From Catenulispora rubra (GTDB lineage Bacteria > Actinomycetota > Actinomycetes > Streptomycetales > Catenulisporaceae): a stretch of 33,891 nt of DNA. How positions within the stretch are numbered: position 1 is the stretch's first letter; the number at the start of each line of letters is the position of its first letter. The notes beneath the pieces were generated by a model. That model did not search any database and was not told the DNA's origin. It saw only the letters and a list, made by a program, of their open reading frames with translations. The position numbers were made by a program, and so were the translations under genes. Of the stretch, positions 8,138 through 17,003 are shown piece after piece. Where the stretch lies: NCBI RefSeq assembly GCF_015356825.1, contig NZ_JAACYW010000106.1, positions 1 through 33,891 on the forward strand. The letters run 5' to 3'.

Positions 8138-8176
8138 GCCCGCAGCCGTCCGGGACACACCCGGGCGGCTGCGGGC
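8138..8176 (+). terminator. Strong intrinsic-type hairpin behind MMPL
   Basis: A 17-bp stem, 8138-8154 with 8160-8176 (GCCCGCAGCCGTCCGGG / CCCGGGCGGCTGCGGGC), has a single G-U pair and a 5-nt ACACA loop. It starts 10 bp after the MMPL stop codon. No U-tract, but the stability is very high. Confidence 0.8.
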
Positions 8177-8229
8177 ATCGCCGCGCCGAGACGTGCACTA
8201 TGGTCACGACCACCCGACAGGACATGCCC

Positions 8230-9513
8230 ATGACCACCACAACCACCAGCTGGCAGCGCTACCAGCGCGACCACCCGCGCGGCCTCGACGCGACGACGGC
8301 CGTGCTGCTCTTCGCCGCCGCGATCCCGGGCAGCGTGATCACCGAGGCCGGGGTCGGCTCCCGGGTCGGCTGGTGGCCGGCGGTGCTGCTGTCGGGCGTG
8401 TCCTGCGTCGCCCTCGGCGGCTGGCGGCGGAGCCGTCCGCGCGCCGTGACCGTGCTGGTCGCGGTGTGCGCGGTGGCCGTGATCGCGCTGGGGTACCTGC
8501 CGACGCTGCTCGTCCTCGCACCGCTGGCGGTCGCCGTGTTCACGCTGGCCGACCGCACCGACCGCAGGACCGCGAACCCCGTGACGCTGGCGGCGCTCGC
8601 GGTCATCATCGGGCTCGGCCTGCACCACGGCACCGACCCCGCGACGCTGGCGCTCAGGGTCGTGGGCCCGATCGGCTTCCTGCTGCTGCCCGTGGCACTC
8701 GGCACCACCGCCAGGATCCGCCGCGACTACCTCGACGCGGTGCGCGAACGCGCGGAGGCCGCCGAGCGCAACCGCGAGCAGGAGGCCCGGCGCCGGGTCG
8801 CCGAGGAGCGCATCCGCATCGCGCGCGACCTGCACGACGTGGTCGCGCACCACCTCGCCCTGGCCAACGCACAGGCGACCACCGCCGCGCACCTGGCGAC
8901 CACCCGGCCGGAGCAGAGCCGGAAGATCCTGGCCGAGCTGACGGAGACCACGCACCTGGCGCTGAAGGAGCTCAAGGCGACCGTCGGCCTGCTCCGGGAG
9001 GCCGACGACTCCGAGGCTCCGCTGGACCCGGCCCCCGGCCTGGCACGGCTGCCGGATCTGGTCGCCTCCTTCGGCGCGGCCGGACTCGCCGTGAGGGTGG
9101 CCAGCGAGGGGACGGCGTACCCGCTCGCGCCGCTGGTCGACCTCACGGCGTTCCGGATCGTGCAGGAGTCGCTGACGAACGTCGCCAAGCACTCGGCCGC
9201 CAAGACCGCCGAGCTGCGGCTCGCCTATGCTCGCGACCGGCTGACGATCACCGTGGCCAACGGCTCCGGCGCGCGTCCGGCAGCCGACGTCGGCTCCAGC
9301 CGAGACTCCGGCTCCAGCCCCGGCCCTGGTTCCGGCTCCGACTTCAGCTCAGACCCTAGCTCCAGCAGCGGTTTCGGGCAGGTCGGCATGCGGGAACGGG
9401 CCCGTGCCGTCGGCGGCACGCTGCGCGCCGGACCCCGCGCCGACGGCGGCTACGAAGTCGTCGCCACCCTCCCGGCCATCGTCCCGAGCCCGCAAGAGGA
9501 TCCCCAGCCATGA
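8230..9513 (+). CDS. Sensor histidine kinase, NarL-partner (HisKA_3) type
   Basis: A 427-residue membrane sensor kinase. Four or five short hydrophobic helices with almost no external domain occupy residues 20-150, then a coiled coil (RERAEAAERNREQEARRRVA), the phosphoacceptor box RIARDLHDVVAHH (His about 202), the N-box TAFRIVQESLTNVAKHS and the G-box GFGQVGMRERARAVGGTL. The usual acidic residue of the D/G1 box is replaced in VANGSG. A Ser/Gly/Pro-rich run (about 9292-9372) separates G1 and G2. I prefer ATG 8230 because CAGGA lies 7 nt upstream; ATG 8200, ten codons earlier, is possible. It overlaps the response regulator start (ATGA), so the two form a pair. The signal sensed is unknown. 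Confidence 0.9.
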   Translation: MTTTTTSWQRYQRDHPRGLDATTAVLLFAAAIPGSVITEAGVGSRVGWWPAVLLSGVSCVALGGWRRSRPRAVTVLVAVCAVAVIALGYLPTLLVLAPLAVAVFTLADRTDRRTANPVTLAALAVIIGLGLHHGTDPATLALRVVGPIGFLLLPVALGTTARIRRDYLDAVRERAEAAERNREQEARRRVAEERIRIARDLHDVVAHHLALANAQATTAAHLATTRPEQSRKILAELTETTHLALKELKATVGLLREADDSEAPLDPAPGLARLPDLVASFGAAGLAVRVASEGTAYPLAPLVDLTAFRIVQESLTNVAKHSAAKTAELRLAYARDRLTITVANGSGARPAADVGSSRDSGSSPGPGSGSDFSSDPSSSSGFGQVGMRERARAVGGTLRAGPRADGGYEVVATLPAIVPSPQEDPQP

Positions 9514-10190
9514 CCATCCGCGTCCTGCTCGCCGACGACCAGACCCTGCTGCGCGCCACCTTCCGGATGCTGATCGACTCGGCCGACGACCTGGACGTGG
9601 TCGGCGAGGCCGCGGACGGCGCCCAGGCCGTCGCGCTGGCCCGCGAGCACCGCCCCGACGTGGTCCTCATGGACATCCGCATGCCCGGCACCGACGGCCT
9701 GGCGGCCACCGCCGAGATCTGCGCCGATCCGGACCTGGCCGGCACCCGCATCCTGATCCTGACCACCTTCGAGATCGACGAGTACGTCGCCCGGGCGCTG
9801 CGCGTCGGCGCCAGCGGCTTCCTCGGCAAGGACGTGAGCGCCGAGCAGCTGCTGGACGGCATCCGCACCATCGCCGCCGGCGAGGCCCTGCTCTCCCCCG
9901 CCGCCACCCGCACCCTCATCACCCGGTTCCTGGCCGCGCCGGATCCCGCCGACACCGGCCGCCCGCCGACCACGCCGGAAGCGCTCGCAGGCCTCACCGC
10001 CCGCGAACGCGAGATGATGACGCTAGCGGCCGAGGGCAGATCCAACGACGAGATCGCCGAAGCGCTCGTCGTCAGCCCCCTGACCGTCCGCACGCACATC
10101 CACCGCGCCATGATGAAGCTCGGCGCCAGGGACCGGGCCCAGCTCGTCGTCATCGCCTACCAGAGCGGGCTGGTGCGCCCGGCGCGGTAG
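9510..10190 (+). CDS. NarL/FixJ-family response regulator
   Basis: A 226-residue two-component response regulator. The receiver domain (1-120) has the acidic pair DD at 9-10, the phosphorylation site Asp55 in VVLMDIRMPGTDG, a Thr in LILTTFEIDEYV and Lys in FLGKDVSAEQL. The C-terminal LuxR-type helix-turn-helix is LTAREREMMTLAAEGRSNDE followed by IAEALVVSPLTVRTHIHRAM. Its ATG overlaps the kinase stop codon (ATGA), giving translational coupling. Target genes are unknown; the MMPL exporter just upstream is the nearest candidate. Confidence 0.93.
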   Translation: MTIRVLLADDQTLLRATFRMLIDSADDLDVVGEAADGAQAVALAREHRPDVVLMDIRMPGTDGLAATAEICADPDLAGTRILILTTFEIDEYVARALRVGASGFLGKDVSAEQLLDGIRTIAAGEALLSPAATRTLITRFLAAPDPADTGRPPTTPEALAGLTAREREMMTLAAEGRSNDEIAEALVVSPLTVRTHIHRAMMKLGARDRAQLVVIAYQSGLVRPAR

Positions 10191-10204
10191 CTCAACTCAG
10201 CAAG

Positions 10205-10582
10205 TCAGCGCGGCAGGAGCCTCAGCGTGGCGGCACGTGCTGTCGGAGTGACCATCGGGTCGACGTAGGCCGGACCGTAGCGCTGGTATTTGGTGCGGTA
10301 GGCCGCATCGACCCGGTCGTTGACGTCGGTGTCAGGCATCAGTGTGAAGGTGACGTCCGCATCGACGCCACCCGCGCTGACATGCCCCTGCGGCCTCGCA
10401 GCTGCGGCACGGTACCAAGCGCTGCCGTCGCCCTTGTAGGAGCGGACGTACAGATCGTCGCCATCGCGCACGACCCAGATCGGCAGCGGCGTCCGCAGCG
10501 TCCCGTCGGCGCGAGCGGGCTGGATGGTCAGCTCCTCGGCTGCGCCGATGCGGTCGAGTTGGTCATCGGTCCAGGTGGTCAT
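10205..10582 (-). CDS. DUF2255-family protein
   Basis: A 125-residue soluble protein of the DUF2255 family, which has no assigned reaction but has a flavin-reductase-like split-barrel appearance. The conserved pattern WTDDQLDRIGAAEELTI, PIWVVRDGDDLYVRSYKG, and the closing YRTKYQRYGPAYVDPMVT is clear. ATG at 10582 has a near-perfect GGAGGAGG ribosome site. It is convergent with the response regulator, only 14 bp apart, with no clear terminator between. It lies downstream of a LysR gene on the same strand (136 bp gap). Confidence 0.85.
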   Translation of the reverse strand: MTTWTDDQLDRIGAAEELTIQPARADGTLRTPLPIWVVRDGDDLYVRSYKGDGSAWYRAAAARPQGHVSAGGVDADVTFTLMPDTDVNDRVDAAYRTKYQRYGPAYVDPMVTPTARAATLRLLPR

Positions 10583-10718
10583 GGCTTCCTCCTCCCAGCA
10601 TGGTCATCGCCGAGCGCGTGGGGGCGCCAGCCGGGCAGGGCCTTCCGGTGAGGTCGGCGGGTGGGCGAACCCGTACTTCACCGGCTACGCACAGGCCGAG
10701 GCGTTTCCGCCACCTGCC

Positions 10719-11618
10719 CTAACCACAAGCAATCTTCCGCGTCGCCGCGACGAGCCGATCCACCAACTCGCGCGGCGCGGCGTCCGTCCAGGCCACGGCG
10801 AGTTCCGCCGGTTCCAGGTCGGTGACCGGCACCAGCGCCACCCCCGGGCACACTGCCCACTCGGCCATGGCGATCGGCGCGAACCACACGCCGTGGCCCC
10901 GGCGTACTTGGGTCAGGCAGTCTTCGAGTGTCTGCACCACCGGTCCGCGTAGTGCGGGGCGGCCGTCGGGGCGGGGGTCTGCGATGCGGTGAGCCTGGAC
11001 GGCTGGGGAGCCGAATGCGTCCACGATCACCACCGGGTCATTCGACAGGTCTGCCAGGGTCACCGAGGGCGCGCCCGCCAGCCTGTGCCCCTCGGCCAGG
11101 AGCACTGCGCGCGCGTCGTTGCGGAAGGGGGCCGTGCGCAGTTCCGCGTCGCCGGTGGGCAGCCACAGGAGTGCTGCGTCCGAGGTGCCTGCGTGAAGTT
11201 CGGCCATTGCCTCGACGGGTCGCAGGACCGTGCGGACCTCGACGTCGATGCCCGGGTGCTCGGCCTCGATGACGGTCGCCAGCTCGATCGCGAGCTGCGT
11301 CGTCGGGTGCGAGGCCGTCGCCACCCGCAGGCGGCCGACGCGGCCGGCCGCCGCGGCGCGGACCGCGGCGTACAGCGACTCGGCGTCGTCCATGAGGGTG
11401 CGGCCGTTGCAGGTCAGCTGCTCGCCGGCGGCCGTCAGCCGCACCCCGCGCGAGGTCCGGACCAGCAGGGTCGCGCCGAGGGTGCGCTCCAGGTTCTGGA
11501 TCTGCTGCGACAGCGTCTGCTGGGTGACGTGCAGCCGTGTCGCCGCCCGGGAGATGCTCGACTCCTGTGCCACGACCAGGAACGACCGCAGGTTGCGCAG
11601 GCTGATGTCGTCGATCAC
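10719..11618 (-). CDS. LysR-family transcriptional regulator
   Basis: A 299-residue LysR-type regulator. The N-terminal winged helix-turn-helix reads LRNLRSFLVVAQESSISRAA then RLHVTQQTLSQQIQNLERTL, followed by the linker helix and a two-lobed periplasmic-binding-like effector domain (about 90-295). The start is GTG at 11616-11618 with only a weak ribosome site, the usual N-terminal length for the family. It lies 57 bp downstream of the SDR gene on the same strand, so the usual divergent LysR-target layout is absent and the SDR-LysR pair may be co-transcribed. Effector unknown. Confidence 0.9.
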   Translation of the reverse strand: MIDDISLRNLRSFLVVAQESSISRAATRLHVTQQTLSQQIQNLERTLGATLLVRTSRGVRLTAAGEQLTCNGRTLMDDAESLYAAVRAAAAGRVGRLRVATASHPTTQLAIELATVIEAEHPGIDVEVRTVLRPVEAMAELHAGTSDAALLWLPTGDAELRTAPFRNDARAVLLAEGHRLAGAPSVTLADLSNDPVVIVDAFGSPAVQAHRIADPRPDGRPALRGPVVQTLEDCLTQVRRGHGVWFAPIAMAEWAVCPGVALVPVTDLEPAELAVAWTDAAPRELVDRLVAATRKIACG

Positions 11619-11675
11619 ACGCCGACGATAGCCGTCGGGGTGTGATGAACGACGGGTCGAGGTGCGGTGGGCTCG

Positions 11676-12428
11676 TCAGAACATCGCGCCGTTCGCGCGG
11701 ACCGTCTGCCCCGAGACCCAGCCCGCCTCGTCGCTGACCAGCCAGCCGACCACCGGTGCGACGTCCGAGGGCTGCCCGAGTCGGCCGCGCGGGCTGTGGT
11801 GCGCGGCGGCGGCCATCGACTCCGGGGTCTCGGCGTGCTGGTAGAAGTCGTCGTCGATCGGGCCCGGCGCCACGGCGTTCACCGTGATGCCGCGCGCGCC
11901 GAGCTCCTTCGACACCGCGAGCACCATCCGTTCCACGGCCGCCTTCGAGCCGGAGTACAGGCCGTAGGGGCCGGTCATGATCGAGGTCAGCGTCGTCGAC
12001 AGCACCACGTAGCGGCCGTTGTCGGCGATGTGCCGGGCCGTGGCGCGCAGCGTGTTGAACGCCGAGCGGGTGTTCAGGTCGATCAGGTGGTCGAAGTCGG
12101 CGTCGGTGAACTCCACCAGCGGCTTCTTCATCACCGCGCCGGGGGTGTGCACGACGATGTCCAGCTTGCCGTGCCGGGCCACCACGCCCTCGAACAGCGC
12201 GTCGACGTCGTCCGACCGGCGCGCGTCGGAGCGGATCGCCTCGGTGGTGACGCCGTGCTTGTCCAGCGACACCAGCGTCTGCTGCGCGGCCGCGTCGTCG
12301 TTGGCGTACGTGATGACCGTGGTCGCGCCGCGCGCGGCGATGTTCTCGGCGAACGCCGCGCCCTGGTTCCGGCTGCCGCCGATGATCAGGGCGACCTTGC
12401 CCTGGAGGTCCCGCCGTGGTTCCGACAT
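11676..12428 (-). CDS. Short-chain dehydrogenase/reductase
   Basis: A 250-residue NAD(P)-dependent SDR of classical length. The cofactor loop is GGSRNQGAAFAENIA, a variant of TGxxxGxG with Asn-Gln in the middle. The substrate region has VVLSTTLTSIMTGPYGLYSG with the active-site YxxxK as YSGSK, and the post-strand motif NAVAPGPIDDDF. ATG at 12428 follows GGAAGGA. It is probably the first gene of an SDR-LysR unit. Substrate cannot be inferred; the glycosidase gene upstream is separated by a strong terminator and is not clearly linked. Confidence 0.9.
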   Translation of the reverse strand: MSEPRRDLQGKVALIIGGSRNQGAAFAENIAARGATTVITYANDDAAAQQTLVSLDKHGVTTEAIRSDARRSDDVDALFEGVVARHGKLDIVVHTPGAVMKKPLVEFTDADFDHLIDLNTRSAFNTLRATARHIADNGRYVVLSTTLTSIMTGPYGLYSGSKAAVERMVLAVSKELGARGITVNAVAPGPIDDDFYQHAETPESMAAAAHHSPRGRLGQPSDVAPVVGWLVSDEAGWVSGQTVRANGAMF

Positions 12429-12518
12429 CGCAATGTCCTTCCATCGTTATCAGTGCTCGTGGTCCGAGCGCCGTGATCGATGGTGGCAGTGGCCGGAGCC
12501 GGTCCGGAAGCAGAAAGT

Positions 12519-12560
12519 CCCGGTGGCGGCCACAAGCAAATCTTGTGGCCGGACACCGGG
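12519..12560 (-). terminator. Two-step hairpin terminator behind GH31
   Basis: An outer 7-bp stem (12519-12525 with 12554-12560, CCCGGTG / CACCGGG) stacks on a perfect 10-bp inner stem (12527-12536 with 12542-12551, CGGCCACAAG / CTTGTGGCCG, loop CAAAT). It starts 6 bp beyond the leftward GH31 stop, and a pyrimidine-rich run follows on the minus strand. Confidence 0.85.
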
Positions 12561-12566
12561 TGCTGT

Positions 12567-15500
12567 TCAGCTCACAGTGAAGCTGAACTTGTACGGTTCC
12601 TGCATCGGCATGTTGTCTCCGGCGTTCGCGCTGGCCACATTCGTCAGGGTCACCGCGTACGTCCCCGCCGGCAATGCCGCGGACGGCGTCCAGGTGAGGA
12701 CTCCGGACGCGGTCTTGGCCGTCGTTCCGGCCACCGCCGACCCGTTGCCGGTCACCGCGACCGATCCGGAGTAGTCGCTGCCGGTCGGCGTGATGTCCTG
12801 CGCGAACGTGACGGTCACGGCCGAGGGCGCGCCGCCTGACGCTCCGCCGGCGGGCACGGTGGACGCCACGAGCGGGTCGCGCCAGAACTCGGGCGCCTTC
12901 TGGCTGTCCGGCACCGACGGATCCGACCAGTCCGTCGCGGTGTCGTCGACGAGCATCGTCCCGGTGGTGCCACCGTTCACCACGGCGTCCCGGTTGGTGA
13001 CGCCGGTGATGCTGCCCCAGTCCTCGACGGTGTTCCAGTTGCCGCGCGTGAACTTGTACTGCAGGTCGGTGCCGTCGGTCACGGTGATCGTGGCCTGCCA
13101 GATCCCGTTGCCCTCGTTGGTCATCGGGACCTTGCCCGGGTCCCAGCCACCGAGCTGGGAGACCGCGCCGACGATGTGGAGCAGCGCGTCGGACGGCGTG
13201 CCGGCGGGCGCCTTGGTGCGGAAGGTGACGGTGACCGGGCCGGGCGCGCGGTCCACTGTGGCGGAGGCGGTCTCGGCCTGGCCGCTCGCAGCGTCCGTGT
13301 AGTCGACCTTTGCGACGACCGCCTCGACGGTCCCGTTCTGGAGATGCGTCGGCGCGGTCACGGTCCACGTGGTGGTCGTGGCGTTCGGCAGCGAGCCGAG
13401 GGACTGGCTGCCCGAGGGGGTGACGGTCCAGCCGCTCGGCACGCTCAGCGTGGCCTGCGCGTCCGACACCGTTCCGGGACCCTCGTTGGTCGTCACCGCG
13501 GTCACCGTCGTCGGCACGCCGGCCGGGAAGGTGATGTCGGCGGAGGCGAGGGCGACGTTCACGGCCGCGGGCTCGGCCGCCTGGACCGTGGCGCCGCCGA
13601 CTTCCGTGACCGTGACGCTGTGACGCACCGAGGACTTCGGCAGCGCCACGGCGATCGTGTGCGAGGCACCGTCATAAGACCACTGCGATGCGGCCAGCGG
13701 CCTGCCGTCCACCAGCACCGCGTGCGGCCGGGACACGCCGGTCAGGTCCACGGTGTAGCTGCGCGTGGTGGGCGCACCCGGGTAGCTGCCATCGGCCGCC
13801 CCGATGGTCACCGTCGCCACGTCGCCGTGTGTGCGGGTGCTGATTCGGGTGGTCGTGGACTGGCCCTTGGTGTAGCCGAGCCCGGTGCCGGCGTCCTGGT
13901 AGAGCGAGAGGGCACCGTCCGCCCCGGCGTAGACCTTCAGCGTCAGCGGCGCCGAGTTCGCGGTCTGCGCCTGGCCGGTCGACGGCTGAAGCGGCACGAC
14001 CCCGCCGGCCTTGACGAACACCGGCTCGCGGTCGAGGGGAACCTCAAGGGTCTGCGACGACGGCCCGGTGAACGTGGCGCCGGTGAAGTAGTCGGTCCAG
14101 CGGCCCGGCGGGAACCACACGGTGGTCTTGGCGACCTGGCCGGGCGTGGTGACCGGCGCGACGAGCATGTTGTCGCCGAACAGGTACTCGCCGGGGTTGG
14201 TGTAGGCCGCCGACTGGTTCGGGTAGTCCAGGTAGAGCGCCTTGGCCATCGGCAGGCCGGTCGTGTTCGCCTGGTGCGACAGCGTGTAGGTGTAGGGCAC
14301 GAGCGATTCGCGCAGCTGGAGGTACTTGTCGCCGGCCGCCGCGGTCGGTACGTCGTACTCCCACGGCAGCCGCGAGTTCTGGCTGATGTCCGAGTGCAGA
14401 CGCATGATCGGTTGGAAGGCGCCGAGGCCGAGCCAGCGCAGGTACAGGTCGTTCGGGTCGTTCTTGGCCCGCGACGGCGTGCCCAGGAAGCTGCCGATGT
14501 CGTCGCTGACGTACGACTGGCCGATGCTGCCCTCGTCCTGGGCCAGCTGCGCCTCGGAGGCCAGGGTGTTCCAGGTGCCCCAGGTGTCGCCGGTGAAGGC
14601 CAGCGTCGAGGTGTGGTCGGCCCACGCGCCGGTGGCGTACGCGCCGGCCTGGTCCTTCTGGTACGAGGCGCCGAGCCGGGAGAGCACGAAGCCGCGCTGG
14701 CCGGTGTTCAGCATCTGCTGCGCGTACAGGTGGTTGATCCAGCTGTCGGGCGTGACGCCGGGAGAGGAGACGGAGCTGCCGTCACAGCACCAGTCCAGCC
14801 AGGTGAAGCCCGCGCCCGCGTTCTGGATCGGCTGCGAGAGCGCGAAGTACGCCTCGGCCTGTGCGACCTTACTCCAGTCGAACCCGTCGCAAGTCCCCGG
14901 CGCGAAGCAGCTGCCCGGTGTCAGGGTATTGCCGGCGATGGTCTGCGCCTCGGTGTATTCGGGGTCTGCGGTGTTCACGCTGGCGTGGATGTTGAACGCG
15001 GTCAACAGGTTCTGGGACTTGGCCCAGGACAGGAACGCGGTCGGATCCGCGAACAGCGACGGGTTGAACTCCCAGCCGTCCCACTGGTTCGGGGACTTCC
15101 AGTTCGTGTCCACCGACAACGCGTCGAGCGAGACGCCGTTCGCCTTGGCCGCGGGCAGGATCGTGTTCTGGTAGTCGGTGGAGGCGTAGGGGAAGTAGCG
15201 GGAGAACCAGTTGCCGAACAGGTTCTCCGGGAGCATCGGGGCCGGGCCGGTGAGCTTGGCCAGATCCGCGAGCGCGGTCTTGTAGTCCGTGCCGTAGCCG
15301 AACAGGTAGCCGTCCTCGACGTCGCCGCCGGCCGGACGCGGCGCGATCCAGCCGTCCGCGGTCCACACGTCCGAGCGGGTGTCGTCCAGCAGGTACCAGC
15401 CGGACTTGTCCAGCAGGCCCGGGGCCTCGGACGGGATCGCGGCGGTGCAGGTGGCATCGCTCTGGCCGCTCGCGCACGTGGTGCCCAGGGCGTAGGTGCC

Positions 15501-16490
15501 GTTCGCCGAGTCGTAGGAACGGATGGAGCCGCCGAGCGGGTCGGCCGGGGTGAACGGCTGTGCGGTGGTGCCTGGTGTGGTGACGGCGATGTCGTCGATG
15601 TTGGCGTTGCAGCTGTCGGCGGTGCCGCAGTTCACTGCGACGGAGGTGGTTCCGGCGGACAGCGTCGCCGGGAGGGTGACGGTCGACCAGTCGTTCCACG
15701 TAGGCGTGGTCGGCAGAGTCAGCTGAGTGGTGGTGCCGTCGACCATGAGGCTCAGCGTGCGGGCGGCGCTGTTGCCGTTGCTGTACCGGACGGTGATTTG
15801 GGCGGCCCCGGCCGGAGCGCCCAGGACCTGCCACGCGGCGCCGGCACCTGCCGCGCTGTATCCGCTGATGAAGCCGGCGTTGCTGACGTACCCGGTGTGA
15901 TCGGCGCGCGCGATCGTCGCCGCACCGGACTCGGTGGCCGCGCCGGACTGGCAGACCTGACCGAAGGTGCATTCGCCGGTCCACGCCGGGGTCGCGGCGG
16001 TGGTGCCGTTCGCGGATGCGTGTGGCAGCCGGACCTGTGTGTTGGCCGTGCTGAACGGCCCGGAGCCGACCTTGTAGCGCAGGACCATCGTGTCAGTGCT
16101 CAGAGTCAGCCAGCCGTCCCGCACGTCCTTGTGGAAACGCGGCACCTGGAAGTTGCGGTAGAGCACGTCGAAGCTCGGATCGTCGAGGAACGTGCCGCTC
16201 GGCGAGTACTCCATCCGGATCACGCCGTCGGTGAGCACTTCGAACCGGGCGTCCCCGGACGTCACGGTCGCCCGGCGGGCGGCGACCGCGGCCGCCTTGT
16301 CGACGGGCGTCGCGAGGTTCACCGGCGAGGTGTCCGTCGTCGCGGCGGAAGTCGTGGAAGAGGCCTTAGAAGCTGTAGAAGAGGCCTGAGACGCGGGGGC
16401 GGCCACGGCGAGCGCCGTAACCGCGAGCGCCGTCGTGCACAGGGCGGCGACCGGCCGCCACAGCCGGGATGATCTTCCTTGACGATTCAC
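12567..16490 (-). CDS. Secreted multidomain GH31 alpha-glucosidase/transglucosidase
   Basis: A 1,307-residue exported GH31 protein acting on alpha-glucans. In order: signal peptide (RPVAALCTTALAVTALAVAA, cleavage near ASQAS), GH31 N-terminal beta domain, a CBM6/35-like insertion (about 165-310), the GH31 barrel (about 370-760) with likely nucleophile Asp566 in FTWLDWCCDG and acid/base Asp635 in FTGDTWGTW, beta domains, a NEW3-like domain (about 975-1070), a CBM20 starch-binding domain (about 1080-1185, LGGWDPGKVPM) and a C-terminal Ig-like domain. GTG at 16490 follows AGGAAGG. Plain alpha-glucosidase, or a 6-alpha-glucosyltransferase of the cyclic-tetrasaccharide type, are both possible; CBM20 favours starch-like substrates. 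Confidence 0.9.
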   Translation of the reverse strand: MNRQGRSSRLWRPVAALCTTALAVTALAVAAPASQASSTASKASSTTSAATTDTSPVNLATPVDKAAAVAARRATVTSGDARFEVLTDGVIRMEYSPSGTFLDDPSFDVLYRNFQVPRFHKDVRDGWLTLSTDTMVLRYKVGSGPFSTANTQVRLPHASANGTTAATPAWTGECTFGQVCQSGAATESGAATIARADHTGYVSNAGFISGYSAAGAGAAWQVLGAPAGAAQITVRYSNGNSAARTLSLMVDGTTTQLTLPTTPTWNDWSTVTLPATLSAGTTSVAVNCGTADSCNANIDDIAVTTPGTTAQPFTPADPLGGSIRSYDSANGTYALGTTCASGQSDATCTAAIPSEAPGLLDKSGWYLLDDTRSDVWTADGWIAPRPAGGDVEDGYLFGYGTDYKTALADLAKLTGPAPMLPENLFGNWFSRYFPYASTDYQNTILPAAKANGVSLDALSVDTNWKSPNQWDGWEFNPSLFADPTAFLSWAKSQNLLTAFNIHASVNTADPEYTEAQTIAGNTLTPGSCFAPGTCDGFDWSKVAQAEAYFALSQPIQNAGAGFTWLDWCCDGSSVSSPGVTPDSWINHLYAQQMLNTGQRGFVLSRLGASYQKDQAGAYATGAWADHTSTLAFTGDTWGTWNTLASEAQLAQDEGSIGQSYVSDDIGSFLGTPSRAKNDPNDLYLRWLGLGAFQPIMRLHSDISQNSRLPWEYDVPTAAAGDKYLQLRESLVPYTYTLSHQANTTGLPMAKALYLDYPNQSAAYTNPGEYLFGDNMLVAPVTTPGQVAKTTVWFPPGRWTDYFTGATFTGPSSQTLEVPLDREPVFVKAGGVVPLQPSTGQAQTANSAPLTLKVYAGADGALSLYQDAGTGLGYTKGQSTTTRISTRTHGDVATVTIGAADGSYPGAPTTRSYTVDLTGVSRPHAVLVDGRPLAASQWSYDGASHTIAVALPKSSVRHSVTVTEVGGATVQAAEPAAVNVALASADITFPAGVPTTVTAVTTNEGPGTVSDAQATLSVPSGWTVTPSGSQSLGSLPNATTTTWTVTAPTHLQNGTVEAVVAKVDYTDAASGQAETASATVDRAPGPVTVTFRTKAPAGTPSDALLHIVGAVSQLGGWDPGKVPMTNEGNGIWQATITVTDGTDLQYKFTRGNWNTVEDWGSITGVTNRDAVVNGGTTGTMLVDDTATDWSDPSVPDSQKAPEFWRDPLVASTVPAGGASGGAPSAVTVTFAQDITPTGSDYSGSVAVTGNGSAVAGTTAKTASGVLTWTPSAALPAGTYAVTLTNVASANAGDNMPMQEPYKFSFTVS

Positions 16491-16534
16491 CGGGTGACCT
16501 TCCTGGCGATCCAGGGATGGGAGACAGCGCGCTC

Positions 16535-16563
16535 AGCATCGAGAGGGCTCCCATTTTTGTCAA
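16535..16563 (-). promoter_or_regulatory. Housekeeping-type promoter for GH31
   Basis: Minus strand: TTGACA (16558-16563), 17-bp spacer, GATGCT (16535-16540). The predicted start near 16528 leaves a leader of about 38 nt before the GTG. Slightly upstream is a palindrome CCGTATACGG (16595-16604) that could be an operator for a sugar-responsive repressor. Confidence 0.55.
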
Positions 16564-16675
16564 TCCTTCGGCAAAAGGCCGGAATTTTGTCGAACCGTAT
16601 ACGGAACTCCGCACAGGTGACCGGAACTCAGACTCGCGCAGCCGAGCGGCGCGCCCGGAGTGAGGCGGAGGCGAC

Positions 16676-16852
16676 ATGGTGGCGTACACGAAGATCAGGG
16701 CCCTCATGGTGGTCGGCGTGATGGTGGCGTCCTCTGCTGCGGGATTCCCCGGGAACCACTGCCAGGACGGTTTCCTCGCCCCGCCGATGGGGTGGAGCAG
16801 CTGGAGTTCGCTGCGGGAGCACATCAGCACCTCGATCATCGAGGCGCAGGCC
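16676..16852 (+). pseudogene. Remnant of a GH27 alpha-galactosidase-like gene
   Basis: ATG 16676 has a GGAGG ribosome site 4 nt upstream and opens a frame with a charged start, a hydrophobic run (ALMVVGVMVASSAAG) and then APPMGWSSWSSLREHISTSI, ending in IEAQA. PPMGWSSW followed by IEAQA is the first conserved block of GH27-type alpha-galactosidases. Beyond residue 59 the resemblance stops at once: the next residues are Arg/Cys-rich, and the catalytic aspartates and barrel are missing. The gene would be divergent from the GH31 gene. I read it as a truncated relic, not a functional small secreted protein. The frame stays open to 17176, but only over antisense sequence of the neighbouring gene. 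Confidence 0.7.
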
Positions 16853-17003
16853 GGGCGGGAAGGTTGCTCGCGTCGGCAGGCTGCTCGGATGCTGCTTCGT
16901 GTCGGTGCGTTGCCGAGTGTGCGGTTGGGCTGTAGCGGCGGCCAAGGCACCGGTCCTCACCGAAACCGGCAGCCTGGCCGCACTCGCCCAGCACACCGAG
17001 CTC
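16853..17003. other. Junction between glycosidase locus and biosynthetic cluster
   Basis: No gene is supported here. Together with the relic to its left and the GH31 leader, it makes up the 513-bp stretch 16491-17003 without an intact gene. It is the likely left boundary of the biosynthetic cluster. No obvious direct repeat or attachment site is visible. Confidence 0.4.

Noticed and set aside
13176..16472. A 1,098-codon open frame on the plus strand opposite the GH31 gene
   Set aside because: Long antisense frames are expected where third positions are almost all G or C. The translation is Arg/Gly/Val-rich without any recognisable domain, while the minus strand has a full signal peptide and glycosidase architecture.
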